In this document: positions 30,306 to 39,161 of the stretch, piece after piece | Position numbering within the stretch: position 1 is the first letter of the stretch | Layout of the letters: the number at the start of each line of letters is the position of its first letter | Assembly: GCA_934500705.1 (NCBI GenBank) | Contig: CAKSTI010000012.1 | Location: 1 to 64,000 of the forward strand | Direction of reading: 5' to 3' | Source of the DNA: an uncultured Clostridia bacterium | Lineage (GTDB): Bacteria > Bacillota > Clostridia > UMGS1810 | Length of the DNA: 64,000 bases | The notes under the pieces: model-generated | Told to the model about the DNA's origin: nothing | Database searches by the model: none | What the model saw: the letters and a program-made list of their open reading frames with translations, nothing else | Made by a program: the position numbers and the translations under genes

Positions 30306-30349
30306 GCATTTTGCGTGTAACTTTTTCGCAGTTTGCACGCAACATCACA
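30306..30349. other. Right terminus (attR side) with two end motifs 22 bp apart
   Basis: Read inward from the end on the minus strand, the terminus begins TGTGAT. It carries GTTGCGTGCAAACTGC at offset 7 and GTTACACGCAAAATGC at offset 29, matching at 12 of 16 positions and exactly 22 bp apart. This is the layout of repeated transposase-binding sites at Mu and Tn7-type ends. The boundary is fixed by comparison with the intact host copy at 33571. The first five host bases are ACAAG, the expected size for a target duplication. Confidence 0.8.
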
Positions 30350-32374
30350 ACAAGCGGCAAGTGGAACTCCAAGCACCTTTTTGAGAGTATCAAAAAAATA
30401 AATTATGGGAAAATGGGCATTGACGTGCCCGAAATTCCAAAGCCGAGAGCACCGCACCTGCTCCCCGTTACCAATGTTCACGACATTTGGTGGAGAGGCT
30501 CAACCGGTGCACAGTTCTATGACATCGAGAGAGCAGAGAGCGAGAGCGGCCCGTGGACGCTCATAGCCGAGAACGTGCAGGATAATAAACAGTACCGTTA
30601 CAGAAACTTCTCTGACGGAGTTTTCCGCACACTGTTTGACGACTCCACGGCGGAGGACGGCAAAACCTATTACTACCGTGTAAAGGCAAAGACCGAAAAA
30701 GGTGTTGAGTCCGACTGGTCCAATGTGAGAAAGTCCGGCGACGCAACGCTTGACTCCATTCTCCAAGCGGAAAAGGACGAGGACGACGCCGCTCTCGAAG
30801 AGCCTATGATTGAGGTGGAAATACCCGAAGTCGAAGGCGAGCTTGAAAGAAAAATGCCTGAGGAAGTAATCAAGGCAAACTTTACAAACTCACTCAAAAG
30901 CCAGCTCAGAAACGCCGTTGTGCTCAAAATCGGCGAGTCCACCGCCTTTGTGAACAATCAGGTTAAAGAGATTGACCCCGAGAGGAAAAACATAGTTGCC
31001 TATACCAAAAACGACAGAACTCTCGTTCCCGTCCGTTTTCTTGCCGAGTCCTTTGACTGCACCGTTGGCTGGGACGACAACACACAGACGGTTGCGATTT
31101 TTGCCGGCTACACAAGTTCTAGTATGCGTGTCGGCGAGAATATCATAACCGTTACCGACCAGGGCTACGAGCTTGACCAACCGGCAGAGCTTGTTGACGA
31201 TGCAAGAGTCTTTGCTCCTTTGCGTGCCGTGTGCGAAATGTCGCTTAAAAAGACGGTTATATACAATAACGGCATAATCGTTGTGTACGACGGTACAACC
31301 GTTAAGAACCCCAACGACCCGACATTCTGGCAGGCGTTGGAGGCAGCATTTAATGACCCTGTACTGGTAGAGAAAGAAGTTCCCGACCGGTCGGACGTTG
31401 AGGGAACACTCATCGAAAATGGCGGATTTGAAAGCGGCGACGCAAACGACGGTTGGTTTGGCCTCATACCCAACGACAAGGCAACCGCCGAGGAAGTACA
31501 CTCAGGAAAGTATTCTCTGCGTACAGAGGGAACGGGCGTATGGTCAGGTCCGAGCACCAAGATACACTTGGAGGCAAACACTGACTACATACTTTCGTTC
31601 TGGTATTACGCACCGCCTACTTTGCGTGGCAAATACGCTCTCGGAATGAACTGCAAGGTTGTGGATAACTACACAAACAAATTAAGCTCCGAGGTTGTAC
31701 TTGTCGAAAATAACGACTGGAAGCACGAGTACATCAGGTTCAACTCCGGTGCAACAACGGAGGCACTGTTCAGATTTTCCGTTATCTGGGGCGGAGCATA
31801 CCTCGATGACTTTGTCCTTGTAAAGGAGGACTCGCCCGAAGGCCAGGAGCTCCTCGAACAATACAAGGCGGAGAAGGAGACAATAAAGGCGGCAAACGGC
31901 GGCGCTGTGTTTGTGGACAATATGGAAAACTTTGGAAAAATCCATAAGTACAACGGCAGCTGGTGGAGAGTGTACGGCGACAACCCGGACTTTTTCAACA
32001 ACCGCAAGAGAATAGCCAGAGCAGAGGGCAGCAAAAACTGCACGGCGTCCTTGATTTATAAAGTGGAAAATATGACAAACTTCATTGCAAACATAGCTTA
32101 TTGCAATGACAAGGACATTATTTTCTACTATTCATCGGACGGCGAGGAGTGGTTTGACTTTGATGCAGACGAAACAATCTACGTCACAAACAATGAAAAC
32201 CACTGGACAAAGTCACTGTTTAGCGCATCGTCGAGTTTCCCGGAGGAAACAATGTATTTGAAAATAGAATTTACGGACCAGAATTCACAGTTCTGGACTC
32301 CGCAGATTATCGAGGTTATGATTTTTGACGAAGACTTGCCCGATAATGCCTTAGACACTTCCGGACTTTCCTAA
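30350..32374 (+). pseudogene. 3' remnant of a GH5-type secreted glycosidase gene cut by the prophage
   Basis: From 30350 the frame matches residue 370 onward of the intact neighbour at 32464. The remnant begins just after the catalytic domain and contains no active site. What remains is a fibronectin III-like domain, a copper-amine-oxidase-N-like domain (ending about codon 325 of the fused frame), a carbohydrate-binding jelly-roll (FESGDANDGWFGLIPNDKAT, ... SGKYSLRTEGTGVWSGPSTK) and a different C-terminal domain (DNMENFGKIHKYNGSWWRVY, ... FWTPQIIEVMIFDED). The phage end supplies an in-frame ATG at 30287 but no signal peptide. The 5' half is not seen in this window. Confidence 0.85.
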
Positions 32375-32463
32375 AAGTCTGTTGTGTATACAAATCGTTC
32401 GTGCCTTAAAGGCAGGGGAGAAGGCTCCCTTGCCGGGAGGGGCACACTGTTGAGGTAGATGCA
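32375..32463. promoter_or_regulatory. Short spacer with hairpin before the intact GH5 gene
   Basis: GTGCC (32402-32406) and GGCAC (32442-32446) enclose a GC-rich inner part with CTCCCTTGCCGGGAG. It may act as a terminator for the remnant or as a leader structure. The ribosome site before the ATG at 32464 is weak (TTGAGGTAG). Confidence 0.4.
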
Positions 32464-35400
32464 ATGAATAATAAAAAAACAAACAAATTCTTGTCGGTAG
32501 TCATTGCCGTGTGCATTGCAGTCGGCTCTGCCGCAATTTCGGCATCTGCCGAAAATAGCGGCAACGACCCGTTTTTGGACTCCGTGTTTGAAAACTATAT
32601 TACCCGCAAGGGTTCCGTCCTTTACGACGGGGACGAAGTTTTCCGTTCCTGCGTAGGCTTTGCGGACGCAGGCCTTGTAAGTCAGGAGGACGGCGGACAT
32701 CATATGGCGGACGAGTTTGAAATCCGTGACGCCTTTGAGACAATGAAGCAACTCGGTCAGAACTCCACCCGTACAGGTTGGCCGTTTTGCCGTCAGGCAG
32801 TAGACGTAAACGGCAATACCGTCGGTGAGGGAAAACCGGGCGAGGAAGTAATGATAGAAGGCCCCGGCAAGTACAATGAATACGCCTTCCGTTCAATGGA
32901 CAAAATGCTCCAACTTGCCAACGAGTACGGCATCAGACTATTTATCCCCGTGCTCAGCGGTTCTATGGCGGAGACGTTTTCGGCATACCGAAGTGTTCCG
33001 GCAAAGGATTTTTACAACAATTTGCAGCTTATTGAGGACACCAAGGCTCTCTTTACCTATATGCTCAACCGCACCAACTACTACACCGGCGTTAAGTACA
33101 AAGACGACCCGGCTGTTATGGCGTGGCAGATAGGCAACGAGCTTGACCGCAGCGGCTGTACAACCGAATGGGTAAATATCATCTCAGCTCACATTAAGAG
33201 CATAGACCAAAACCATCTTGTGGCGGCGCCGCAGACGTACTATTGGAAGGACGTTGTCAACGACCCCAACATCGACATTGTTGACACACATATATACGAT
33301 GCAATGCCGTTTAAAGATATGGTTCAGGGCGACATCGCCGTTATCGACGGCAAAAAGGCTCTTATCCTGGGCGAGCTCGGTATGAAGAACGGTGACTTTT
33401 TCTCGGACGACTTTCTGCCCTGGGTGGCGCAAAAACCGCAGGTTTGCGCAGCATATATATTTATGCTGGGCGCTCACAATTCTCTCGGCGGAATATATTG
33501 CCACAGTTCCGGCACGGATTATCCCAACCTGGTTTATCCGGGTTATGATGACGCCGATGAATTTGCAAGCACAAGCGGCAAGTGGAACCCCAAGCACCTT
33601 TTTGAGAGTATCAAAGAAATAAATTATGGGAAAATGGGCATTGACGTGCCCGAAATTCCAAAGCCGAGAGCACCGCACCTGCTCCCCGTTACCAATGTTC
33701 ACGACATTTGGTGGAGAGGCTCAACCGGTGCACAGTTCTATGACATCGAGAGAGCAGAGAGCGAGAGCGGCCCGTGGACGCTCATAGCCAAGAACGTGCA
33801 GGATAATAAACAGTACCGTTACAGAAACTTCTATGACGGAGTTTTTCGCACGCTGTTTGACGACTCCACGGCGGAGGACGGCAAAACCTATTACTACCGT
33901 GTAAAGGCAAAGACCGAAAAAGGCGTTGAGTCCGATTGGTCCAATGTGAGAAAGTCCGGCGACGCAACGCTTGACGCCATACTCCAAGCGGAAAAGGACG
34001 CCGATGACAATGCTCATTCTCAGCCGCTCATAGAGGTTGAAATACCCAAAGTTGACGGCGAGCTTGACAAGTCCAAACCGGAGATAATCACACGTGCAAA
34101 TCTGCCGGAGAAGGTGAGAAATCAACTTTACAAGTCCGCTGTTATAAAGGCAGGGAGCAAATATGTCTTTGCCGGAAGTGCGGTATTGGATTTGGGCGGA
34201 GATGTACCTTATGCCGGGAGCGGCGGAGAGATACTCGTTCCGCTTGACCTTCTTCCCAAAGTGTTCGACTGCACGGTTGACTGGGACGAGGCTACGCAGA
34301 CTGCCGCAGTTCTGTGCGGACTTTACAGTTTGAGTATGCAGATAGGCAGTTACACAATGACCGTAAAGGACGAGGGCGTTGCAATACAGCAGCCGGCACA
34401 GCTCAAAGGAAAAACCGTATTTGTTCCGCTGCGTGCCGTCTGCGAAAAGGGCCTTCAAATGACCGTGGCTGTGCAAAACGGCGTTGCGCTTGTATATGAC
34501 GGAAACAACCGTTACGATTACGAAAGCAATGAATTTTGGCAAACGGTAACTGCGGCGTTTGACGACCCCGTAAGTTATGAGTACACCGAGAGTCAGGCGG
34601 AGGTTGACGGTAACGTTATCACAAACGGCGGCTTTGAAAGCGGCGACACAAGCGACGGCTGGTTTGCCATCACTCCCAACGACCGCATCACAAGTCAGGA
34701 GTCACATTCGGGCAACTATTCGCTGCTCACTGCGGGCAGCGGTGTTTGGTCCGGGCCGAGTGCAAGGATTAATCTCAAAGCCAACACGGACTACATATTT
34801 TCGTTTTACTACAAAGCGCCCAAGGCACTGCGTGGCAAATACGCCTTAGGAATACAATGCAGAGTGGTTGACAACTATGCCAAACACCTGAGCAGTACCG
34901 TTCAGCTCAAAGAAACGGAAGGCTGGAAGCACGAGGTTGTCACCTTTAATTCCGGTTCCACAACGTCGGCTATGTACCGTTTCGCTGTTATCTGGGGCGG
35001 TGCGTATATTGACGATGTAGTCATAGTTGAGGCAAATTCGCCGGAGGGAAACAAAATTCTTTCATCTTACGGCAGAAGTATGGATTTTGAAAGCCTGGCA
35101 GAGGTTGACGGCAGTTACAAAGACGCTGTCAAAGGCTTTATTGAGCCTACCCAGCTCTTTACTGAGCACATAAACTGGGATATTGCCGAGGACCCCAAAA
35201 ACAGCGGCAACACCGTCCTTAAAGTGACGGGCGCCGACGTTGAGGCAAACACAAATAAAAAGATTGTAACGGTTGAAAACACCGCCGGCATAGGCGCAGG
35301 AGCCGCAGGGGAAGTGTTCTACAAGATGAGGCTTTATGTGACAAAGCCGCCCGTTAAATCAGAAATCAGGATAGCCTTCCGTGATTATACATCGGAGCAC

Positions 35401-36084
35401 GAGGCAGGCAAGCTCACACGCACGTGGAAACCGCTTGACCCGTGGAACCAGGTGGGTCTTGTAAACATAAACTGCCCGAACGTTGACAACCGCAGGATAC
35501 AGCTTGCCTACACAGACGCAAGCGGAGCAAATCAGACCTTTGATGCAAAGGACGCAAGCGGAGTTAAAGCCACTTGGAAATTTGACACGTGGTATGACAT
35601 TGACGTGAGAATAAATACGGCAAGCCAAACTTACAGGGTATACTTTAACGGTAAACCTTTAAGGGACTCCGACGGCAATGCGGATATATATTTGTCCGAC
35701 ATTACGAGCAAGATAAGCGGTATGCGTATTCAAAACCAAAAGGGCGGCGACATTTACATAGATGACATAAGCCTGGGTTACAGTCTTGGAAGAGCAATGC
35801 TCTCTGTCGGAGGTAAAAACGTTAAATCGTTTGCCAATCTTTCGGCAGGGGCGCCCGCCTCAGTCTTTGCAAGCCTTAATTCCTGTGCGGTTGTCGGATA
35901 TTATTCGGCTTCCGGTTCGCTTGAAGGGTCGAAGGTTTTGCGGTTTGCGGACAGCGAGACGCAGGAGTTCAACGTTTCTGCCGATGCTTTTTCCAAATGC
36001 AATGAGGTGAAAATTTTCCACTGGAAAGATTTGGAGAGAACTATTGCGCCTGTTTCAGATGTTTTAAAAATATTAAAAAATTAA
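32464..36084 (+). CDS. Secreted multidomain GH5-type endo-beta-mannanase-like glycosidase
   Basis: 1206 residues. Signal peptide 1-29 (VVIAVCIAVGSAAISASA). The GH5 TIM barrel (about 30-390) resembles the mannanase-like GH5 group; the acid/base is read as E226 (QIGNELDR) and the nucleophile as E304 (LILGELGMK). Next come a fibronectin III-like domain (about 400-500), a copper-amine-oxidase-N-like domain (about 560-700), a CBM4/9-like jelly-roll (about 715-865) and a laminin-G/concanavalin-like domain (about 890-1115), then a final beta domain. Such surface enzymes bind and cut plant mannan or glucomannan. It heads the importer and phosphorylase genes on the same strand. Exact substrate is inferred from the locus. 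Confidence 0.88.
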   Translation: MNNKKTNKFLSVVIAVCIAVGSAAISASAENSGNDPFLDSVFENYITRKGSVLYDGDEVFRSCVGFADAGLVSQEDGGHHMADEFEIRDAFETMKQLGQNSTRTGWPFCRQAVDVNGNTVGEGKPGEEVMIEGPGKYNEYAFRSMDKMLQLANEYGIRLFIPVLSGSMAETFSAYRSVPAKDFYNNLQLIEDTKALFTYMLNRTNYYTGVKYKDDPAVMAWQIGNELDRSGCTTEWVNIISAHIKSIDQNHLVAAPQTYYWKDVVNDPNIDIVDTHIYDAMPFKDMVQGDIAVIDGKKALILGELGMKNGDFFSDDFLPWVAQKPQVCAAYIFMLGAHNSLGGIYCHSSGTDYPNLVYPGYDDADEFASTSGKWNPKHLFESIKEINYGKMGIDVPEIPKPRAPHLLPVTNVHDIWWRGSTGAQFYDIERAESESGPWTLIAKNVQDNKQYRYRNFYDGVFRTLFDDSTAEDGKTYYYRVKAKTEKGVESDWSNVRKSGDATLDAILQAEKDADDNAHSQPLIEVEIPKVDGELDKSKPEIITRANLPEKVRNQLYKSAVIKAGSKYVFAGSAVLDLGGDVPYAGSGGEILVPLDLLPKVFDCTVDWDEATQTAAVLCGLYSLSMQIGSYTMTVKDEGVAIQQPAQLKGKTVFVPLRAVCEKGLQMTVAVQNGVALVYDGNNRYDYESNEFWQTVTAAFDDPVSYEYTESQAEVDGNVITNGGFESGDTSDGWFAITPNDRITSQESHSGNYSLLTAGSGVWSGPSARINLKANTDYIFSFYYKAPKALRGKYALGIQCRVVDNYAKHLSSTVQLKETEGWKHEVVTFNSGSTTSAMYRFAVIWGGAYIDDVVIVEANSPEGNKILSSYGRSMDFESLAEVDGSYKDAVKGFIEPTQLFTEHINWDIAEDPKNSGNTVLKVTGADVEANTNKKIVTVENTAGIGAGAAGEVFYKMRLYVTKPPVKSEIRIAFRDYTSEHEAGKLTRTWKPLDPWNQVGLVNINCPNVDNRRIQLAYTDASGANQTFDAKDASGVKATWKFDTWYDIDVRINTASQTYRVYFNGKPLRDSDGNADIYLSDITSKISGMRIQNQKGGDIYIDDISLGYSLGRAMLSVGGKNVKSFANLSAGAPASVFASLNSCAVVGYYSASGSLEGSKVLRFADSETQEFNVSADAFSKCNEVKIFHWKDLERTIAPVSDVLKILKN

Positions 36085-36105
36085 ACTAAGATAGGAGAGA
36101 ACAAA

Positions 36106-37353
36106 ATGAAAAGAACTTTAAGTATCATTATGTCAGCCGTACTTATGACCGGCGTATTTACCGGTTGTTCGCTCGGCAACAAAGCCGACAGCGGCAAAAA
36201 GGTTACAATTACATTTTTGAACAACAAGACAGACATAAACGACACAACGCTTCGTGACTTTGTTGACAAGTTTGAAAAGGAAAATCCGAACATCAAAGTT
36301 AAGTGCGAGGCTGTCGGCGACTATTACAGTGTTGCTCAGACAAGAGCGTCCGGCGGCGCACTGCCCGACGTATCGTATCTTATGCCTACACTTACCGAAA
36401 AAGAATGGGGTGACTTTTATGTTCCGCTCGATGACCTCGACATATCGGATTTTTATTTCAAGGATTTGTATACGTATGACGGTCACCTCTATGCAGTTCC
36501 CATTCAGATGAATTACAGCGGCATTGTTTACAATAAGAAAACATTTGCCAAAGCAGGAATTGACACACTCCCGAAAACTCTTGACGAGTTTTACGCAATG
36601 TGCCAGAAACTGAAAGACGCCGGCATTGTTCCCACAACGCCGATTTACAAGGAAAAGGGATCTCTCGGAGCATATATAGAAAACATTGCTCCGTGCATAG
36701 ACCCCGACTGGTATGCAAACATTTCAAATGGCAAAGACCCGTTCACCAAGGATAGCCCGGTTGGACAGGTTCTCACAATCCTCGACACCATTCACAAAAA
36801 GGGCTACTTTGAGGAGGAACTTATGAGTCAGACCTCCGAGAGTATGAAAAAAGACCTTGCAACAGGAAAACTCGGATTTATGTTCAGTCAGAGCTGGCTT
36901 GTTCCGCAGGTTGTAAAGGCGGGTGCAGACAGCGAGGACATCGGCATATTCCCGTTCCCGTTTGACAACAGCGGAGTTTACAAAACATATCTCAAACCGG
37001 ATATGCGTATGGCTGTTTCCAAAGACAGCAAGCACCCGGAGGAGGCAAAGAAGTTTATAAAATGGATGCTCGACACCAACTATGACGAATTCCTCAAAGT
37101 TATGGACTGCTCCATATCTGTCAAAAAGGATGCATCATCTTACACAATGCCGCAGTTTGAGGAGTTCAAAAGCTACAATCCGGAAAAAATCGAGTTCGTA
37201 AAGAACAGCGAAAAATTGTCGTTAATCTTTAACAAAGCGCGGTTCAGCTTTGATGATATGGCACACGAAGTTATTGACGAGAAAGACGTTCAGAAAGTTC
37301 TGGACAAATACAACACGATTTACAACAAGGCATATGATGCTGTAAGTAAATAG
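36106..37353 (+). CDS. Sugar ABC transporter substrate-binding lipoprotein
   Basis: 415 residues. Lipobox VFTGC near residues 18-22, with Cys as the lipidation site, then a family 1 extracellular solute-binding fold (TFLNNKTDINDTTLRDFVDK, ... YAVPIQMNYSGIVYNKKTFA). It captures oligosaccharides made by the GH5 enzyme and delivers them to the two permeases downstream. A stable hairpin after its stop probably keeps its message more abundant than that of the permeases. No ATPase gene is in this cassette, so a shared MsmX/UgpC-type ATPase elsewhere is expected. Confidence 0.92.
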   Translation: MKRTLSIIMSAVLMTGVFTGCSLGNKADSGKKVTITFLNNKTDINDTTLRDFVDKFEKENPNIKVKCEAVGDYYSVAQTRASGGALPDVSYLMPTLTEKEWGDFYVPLDDLDISDFYFKDLYTYDGHLYAVPIQMNYSGIVYNKKTFAKAGIDTLPKTLDEFYAMCQKLKDAGIVPTTPIYKEKGSLGAYIENIAPCIDPDWYANISNGKDPFTKDSPVGQVLTILDTIHKKGYFEEELMSQTSESMKKDLATGKLGFMFSQSWLVPQVVKAGADSEDIGIFPFPFDNSGVYKTYLKPDMRMAVSKDSKHPEEAKKFIKWMLDTNYDEFLKVMDCSISVKKDASSYTMPQFEEFKSYNPEKIEFVKNSEKLSLIFNKARFSFDDMAHEVIDEKDVQKVLDKYNTIYNKAYDAVSK

Positions 37354-37367
37354 GCTATGTTTTGTAT

Positions 37368-37392
37368 GCTGCGGCGGCATTACCGCCGCAGC
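37368..37392 (+). promoter_or_regulatory. Intercistronic stabilising hairpin
   Basis: GCTGCGGCGG-CATTA-CCGCCGCAGC, a perfect 10-bp stem without a following T run, lies between the binding-protein and permease genes. Such hairpins typically protect the upstream message and lower downstream expression. Confidence 0.7.
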
Positions 37393-37419
37393 GTATAAAC
37401 CGCATTTGGAGGTATATAA

Positions 37420-38289
37420 ATGAAAAACGATAAAATCAGGAAAAACTTGCTTGTATTTGGGTTTTTGTTAATTCCTATGATACTGCTCTTTACTTTTACT
37501 TACTATTCATCTGCAAGGCTTATTCAGCTCAGTTTTACCGACTGGAACGGAATAAGCAAAACGTACAACAACGTTGGGTTGGACAACTATATTGAAGTAT
37601 TGACAAATGTGGACAACTACAAAGTTTTTGCTCATAATTTAGCGTACCTTATAATGGGTATTATTCAGAATATTTTGGGATTGCTTCTGGCAATTATTTT
37701 AAATGAAAAAATAAAAGGGAAAAATATCTTCCGCACGGTTATGCTTTTGCCGTATCTTATGAACGGAATTGCTATTGCATATATGTTTTCGTTTCTGTAT
37801 CACTACGACACCGGTGCGCTCAATGTTATTTTGAGATTTTTCGGTCTTAAAGGTGTGCAGTGGCTCGGAAATGCAAAAATAGTCAACTACTCTTTGGCAT
37901 TCATACTCGTATGGAAGTTTACAGGATATAATATGATGATTTTCCTGGGTGCTCTGCAATCGGTGGACACTCAGATTTACGAGGCGTGCGAACTCGACGG
38001 TGCCAACTTCTTTCAGAAACTATGGTACATAACCTATCCTTGCATAAAGCGTACCGTTGAGCTCAGTATGTTTTTGTCAATAGCAGGTGCGGCAAAGGCA
38101 TTCAACGAGGCTTTTGCAATGACAAACGGCGGTCCGAACGGCGCCAGCCTTACCTATGTGTTCAAGGTAATGAACACGGCATTTACTTACAACAACTACG
38201 GTCTTGCGTCAGCAATGGGCGTTGTGCTTATGATTGTGCTTATAATACTTACGGTAATCCAAAAGAAGTTTATAAGTGCTGACGATTAA
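37420..38289 (+). CDS. Sugar ABC transporter permease (MalF/UgpA type)
   Basis: 289 residues, six predicted membrane segments, with GGAGG upstream. The EAA loop that docks the ATPase is seen as YEACELDGANFFQKLWYITY, then PCI. It works as a pair with the next gene, whose start (ATGG at 38289) overlaps its stop by one base. Imports oligosaccharides bound by the upstream lipoprotein. Confidence 0.92.
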   Translation: MKNDKIRKNLLVFGFLLIPMILLFTFTYYSSARLIQLSFTDWNGISKTYNNVGLDNYIEVLTNVDNYKVFAHNLAYLIMGIIQNILGLLLAIILNEKIKGKNIFRTVMLLPYLMNGIAIAYMFSFLYHYDTGALNVILRFFGLKGVQWLGNAKIVNYSLAFILVWKFTGYNMMIFLGALQSVDTQIYEACELDGANFFQKLWYITYPCIKRTVELSMFLSIAGAAKAFNEAFAMTNGGPNGASLTYVFKVMNTAFTYNNYGLASAMGVVLMIVLIILTVIQKKFISADD

Positions 38290-39140
38290 TGGAAGAGGTG
38301 AAAAAGGTGACAGGAACGAAAAAATTCAAATTTTCATTGGGCTGGCTTTTAAAGTGGGCATTCCTTATAGTTATGTCGGTTATGATTATATTTCCGTTTA
38401 TAATGGTTTTGCTCAATTCATTTAAAACACCGCAGGAATACATTCAGACAGGCGTATTTGCATTGCCGAAGCACTTTTACCTCGGAAATTATAAAATCGC
38501 ATTCGGAAATGGGAAACTGGTAACAGGATTTGCAAACTCGGCAATTTTTATCGCCGTTGCAATTATTCTTAACACATTTCTCGGAACAATGTCTGCTTAT
38601 GCATTGGGAAGATTTAAGTTTAAGGCAAAAAAGGTTATCGAGTGGATTTACATAATTGCTTTGTTCATACCCACAACTACAACACAGGTTGTAATATTCT
38701 CCATAATCAAAAACCTCGGACTGTATAACACATACTTTGCCGGTTTTCTCATCTATGCAGGCACTAACATTGTTCAGATAAGCATATACCGCCAGCAGTT
38801 AGACGAGCTGCCGTATTCGCTTGACGAGGCGGCGCTCATAGACGGTGCGTCATACATCGGGATATACTGGAAAATAATTATGCCGCTGTTGACACCGGCT
38901 ATAATAACTGCCGCAATAATTAACCTTGTCAGCGTATACAGCGATTTGTTCAGCATCTATCTGTATATGCCGAGTATTCACACGGTTACGTACGTACTGT
39001 ATTCGTTTTCAACGGAAAACAGCACGCAGTGGACGGTAATGTCTGCGGCAATAGTTCTTGCGCTTATTCCGTCGCTTGTAATATACTTTTTGTCGCAAAA
39101 GAAACTGTACGGAGGTCTGACTCAGGGTTCTGTGAAATAA
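38289..39140 (+). CDS. Sugar ABC transporter permease (MalG/UgpE type)
   Basis: 283 residues, six membrane segments. The N-terminal VMIIFPFIMVLLNSFKTPQE and the EAA loop EAALIDGASYIGIYWKIIMP are characteristic of the second permease of CUT1 transporters, as is the C-terminal QKKLYGGLTQGSVK. It overlaps the previous gene by one base and is followed by the GH94 gene. Confidence 0.92.
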   Translation: MEEVKKVTGTKKFKFSLGWLLKWAFLIVMSVMIIFPFIMVLLNSFKTPQEYIQTGVFALPKHFYLGNYKIAFGNGKLVTGFANSAIFIAVAIILNTFLGTMSAYALGRFKFKAKKVIEWIYIIALFIPTTTTQVVIFSIIKNLGLYNTYFAGFLIYAGTNIVQISIYRQQLDELPYSLDEAALIDGASYIGIYWKIIMPLLTPAIITAAIINLVSVYSDLFSIYLYMPSIHTVTYVLYSFSTENSTQWTVMSAAIVLALIPSLVIYFLSQKKLYGGLTQGSVK

Positions 39141-39161
39141 TTAATCGGGGGTACAAAATTT

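Larger units (their letters stand above)
679..30349 (+). mobile_element. Mu-like transposable prophage with SPP1/A118-type virion genes
   Basis: The gene order is repressor, DDE transposase, AAA+ ATPase, GemA, Mor, small and large terminase, head, tail, fibre, endolysin and holin. The right end is placed at 30349. From 30350 onward the DNA matches an intact host gene downstream (from 33571), whereas the bases up to 30349 do not, and the phage side ends in CA as expected for the Mu family. The left end is not certain. A weak candidate is TGTG at 679, which agrees with the inverted right end in its first four bases and in 9 of 16 positions of a motif at the same offset. It has no matching 5-bp target duplication, so the true end could also lie outside the window. 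The module is complete enough to be functional by inspection, but inducibility is unknown. Confidence 0.85.

Noticed and set aside
30350..32374. Counting the remnant as an intact second glycosidase
   Set aside because: It starts after the catalytic domain, has no signal peptide, and its first 21 codons are phage DNA.
36060..36084. TTTTAAAA-like word at the end of the GH5 gene as a member of the phage arrays
   Set aside because: A single coding occurrence in host DNA with no phasing; expected by chance in AT-rich codons.
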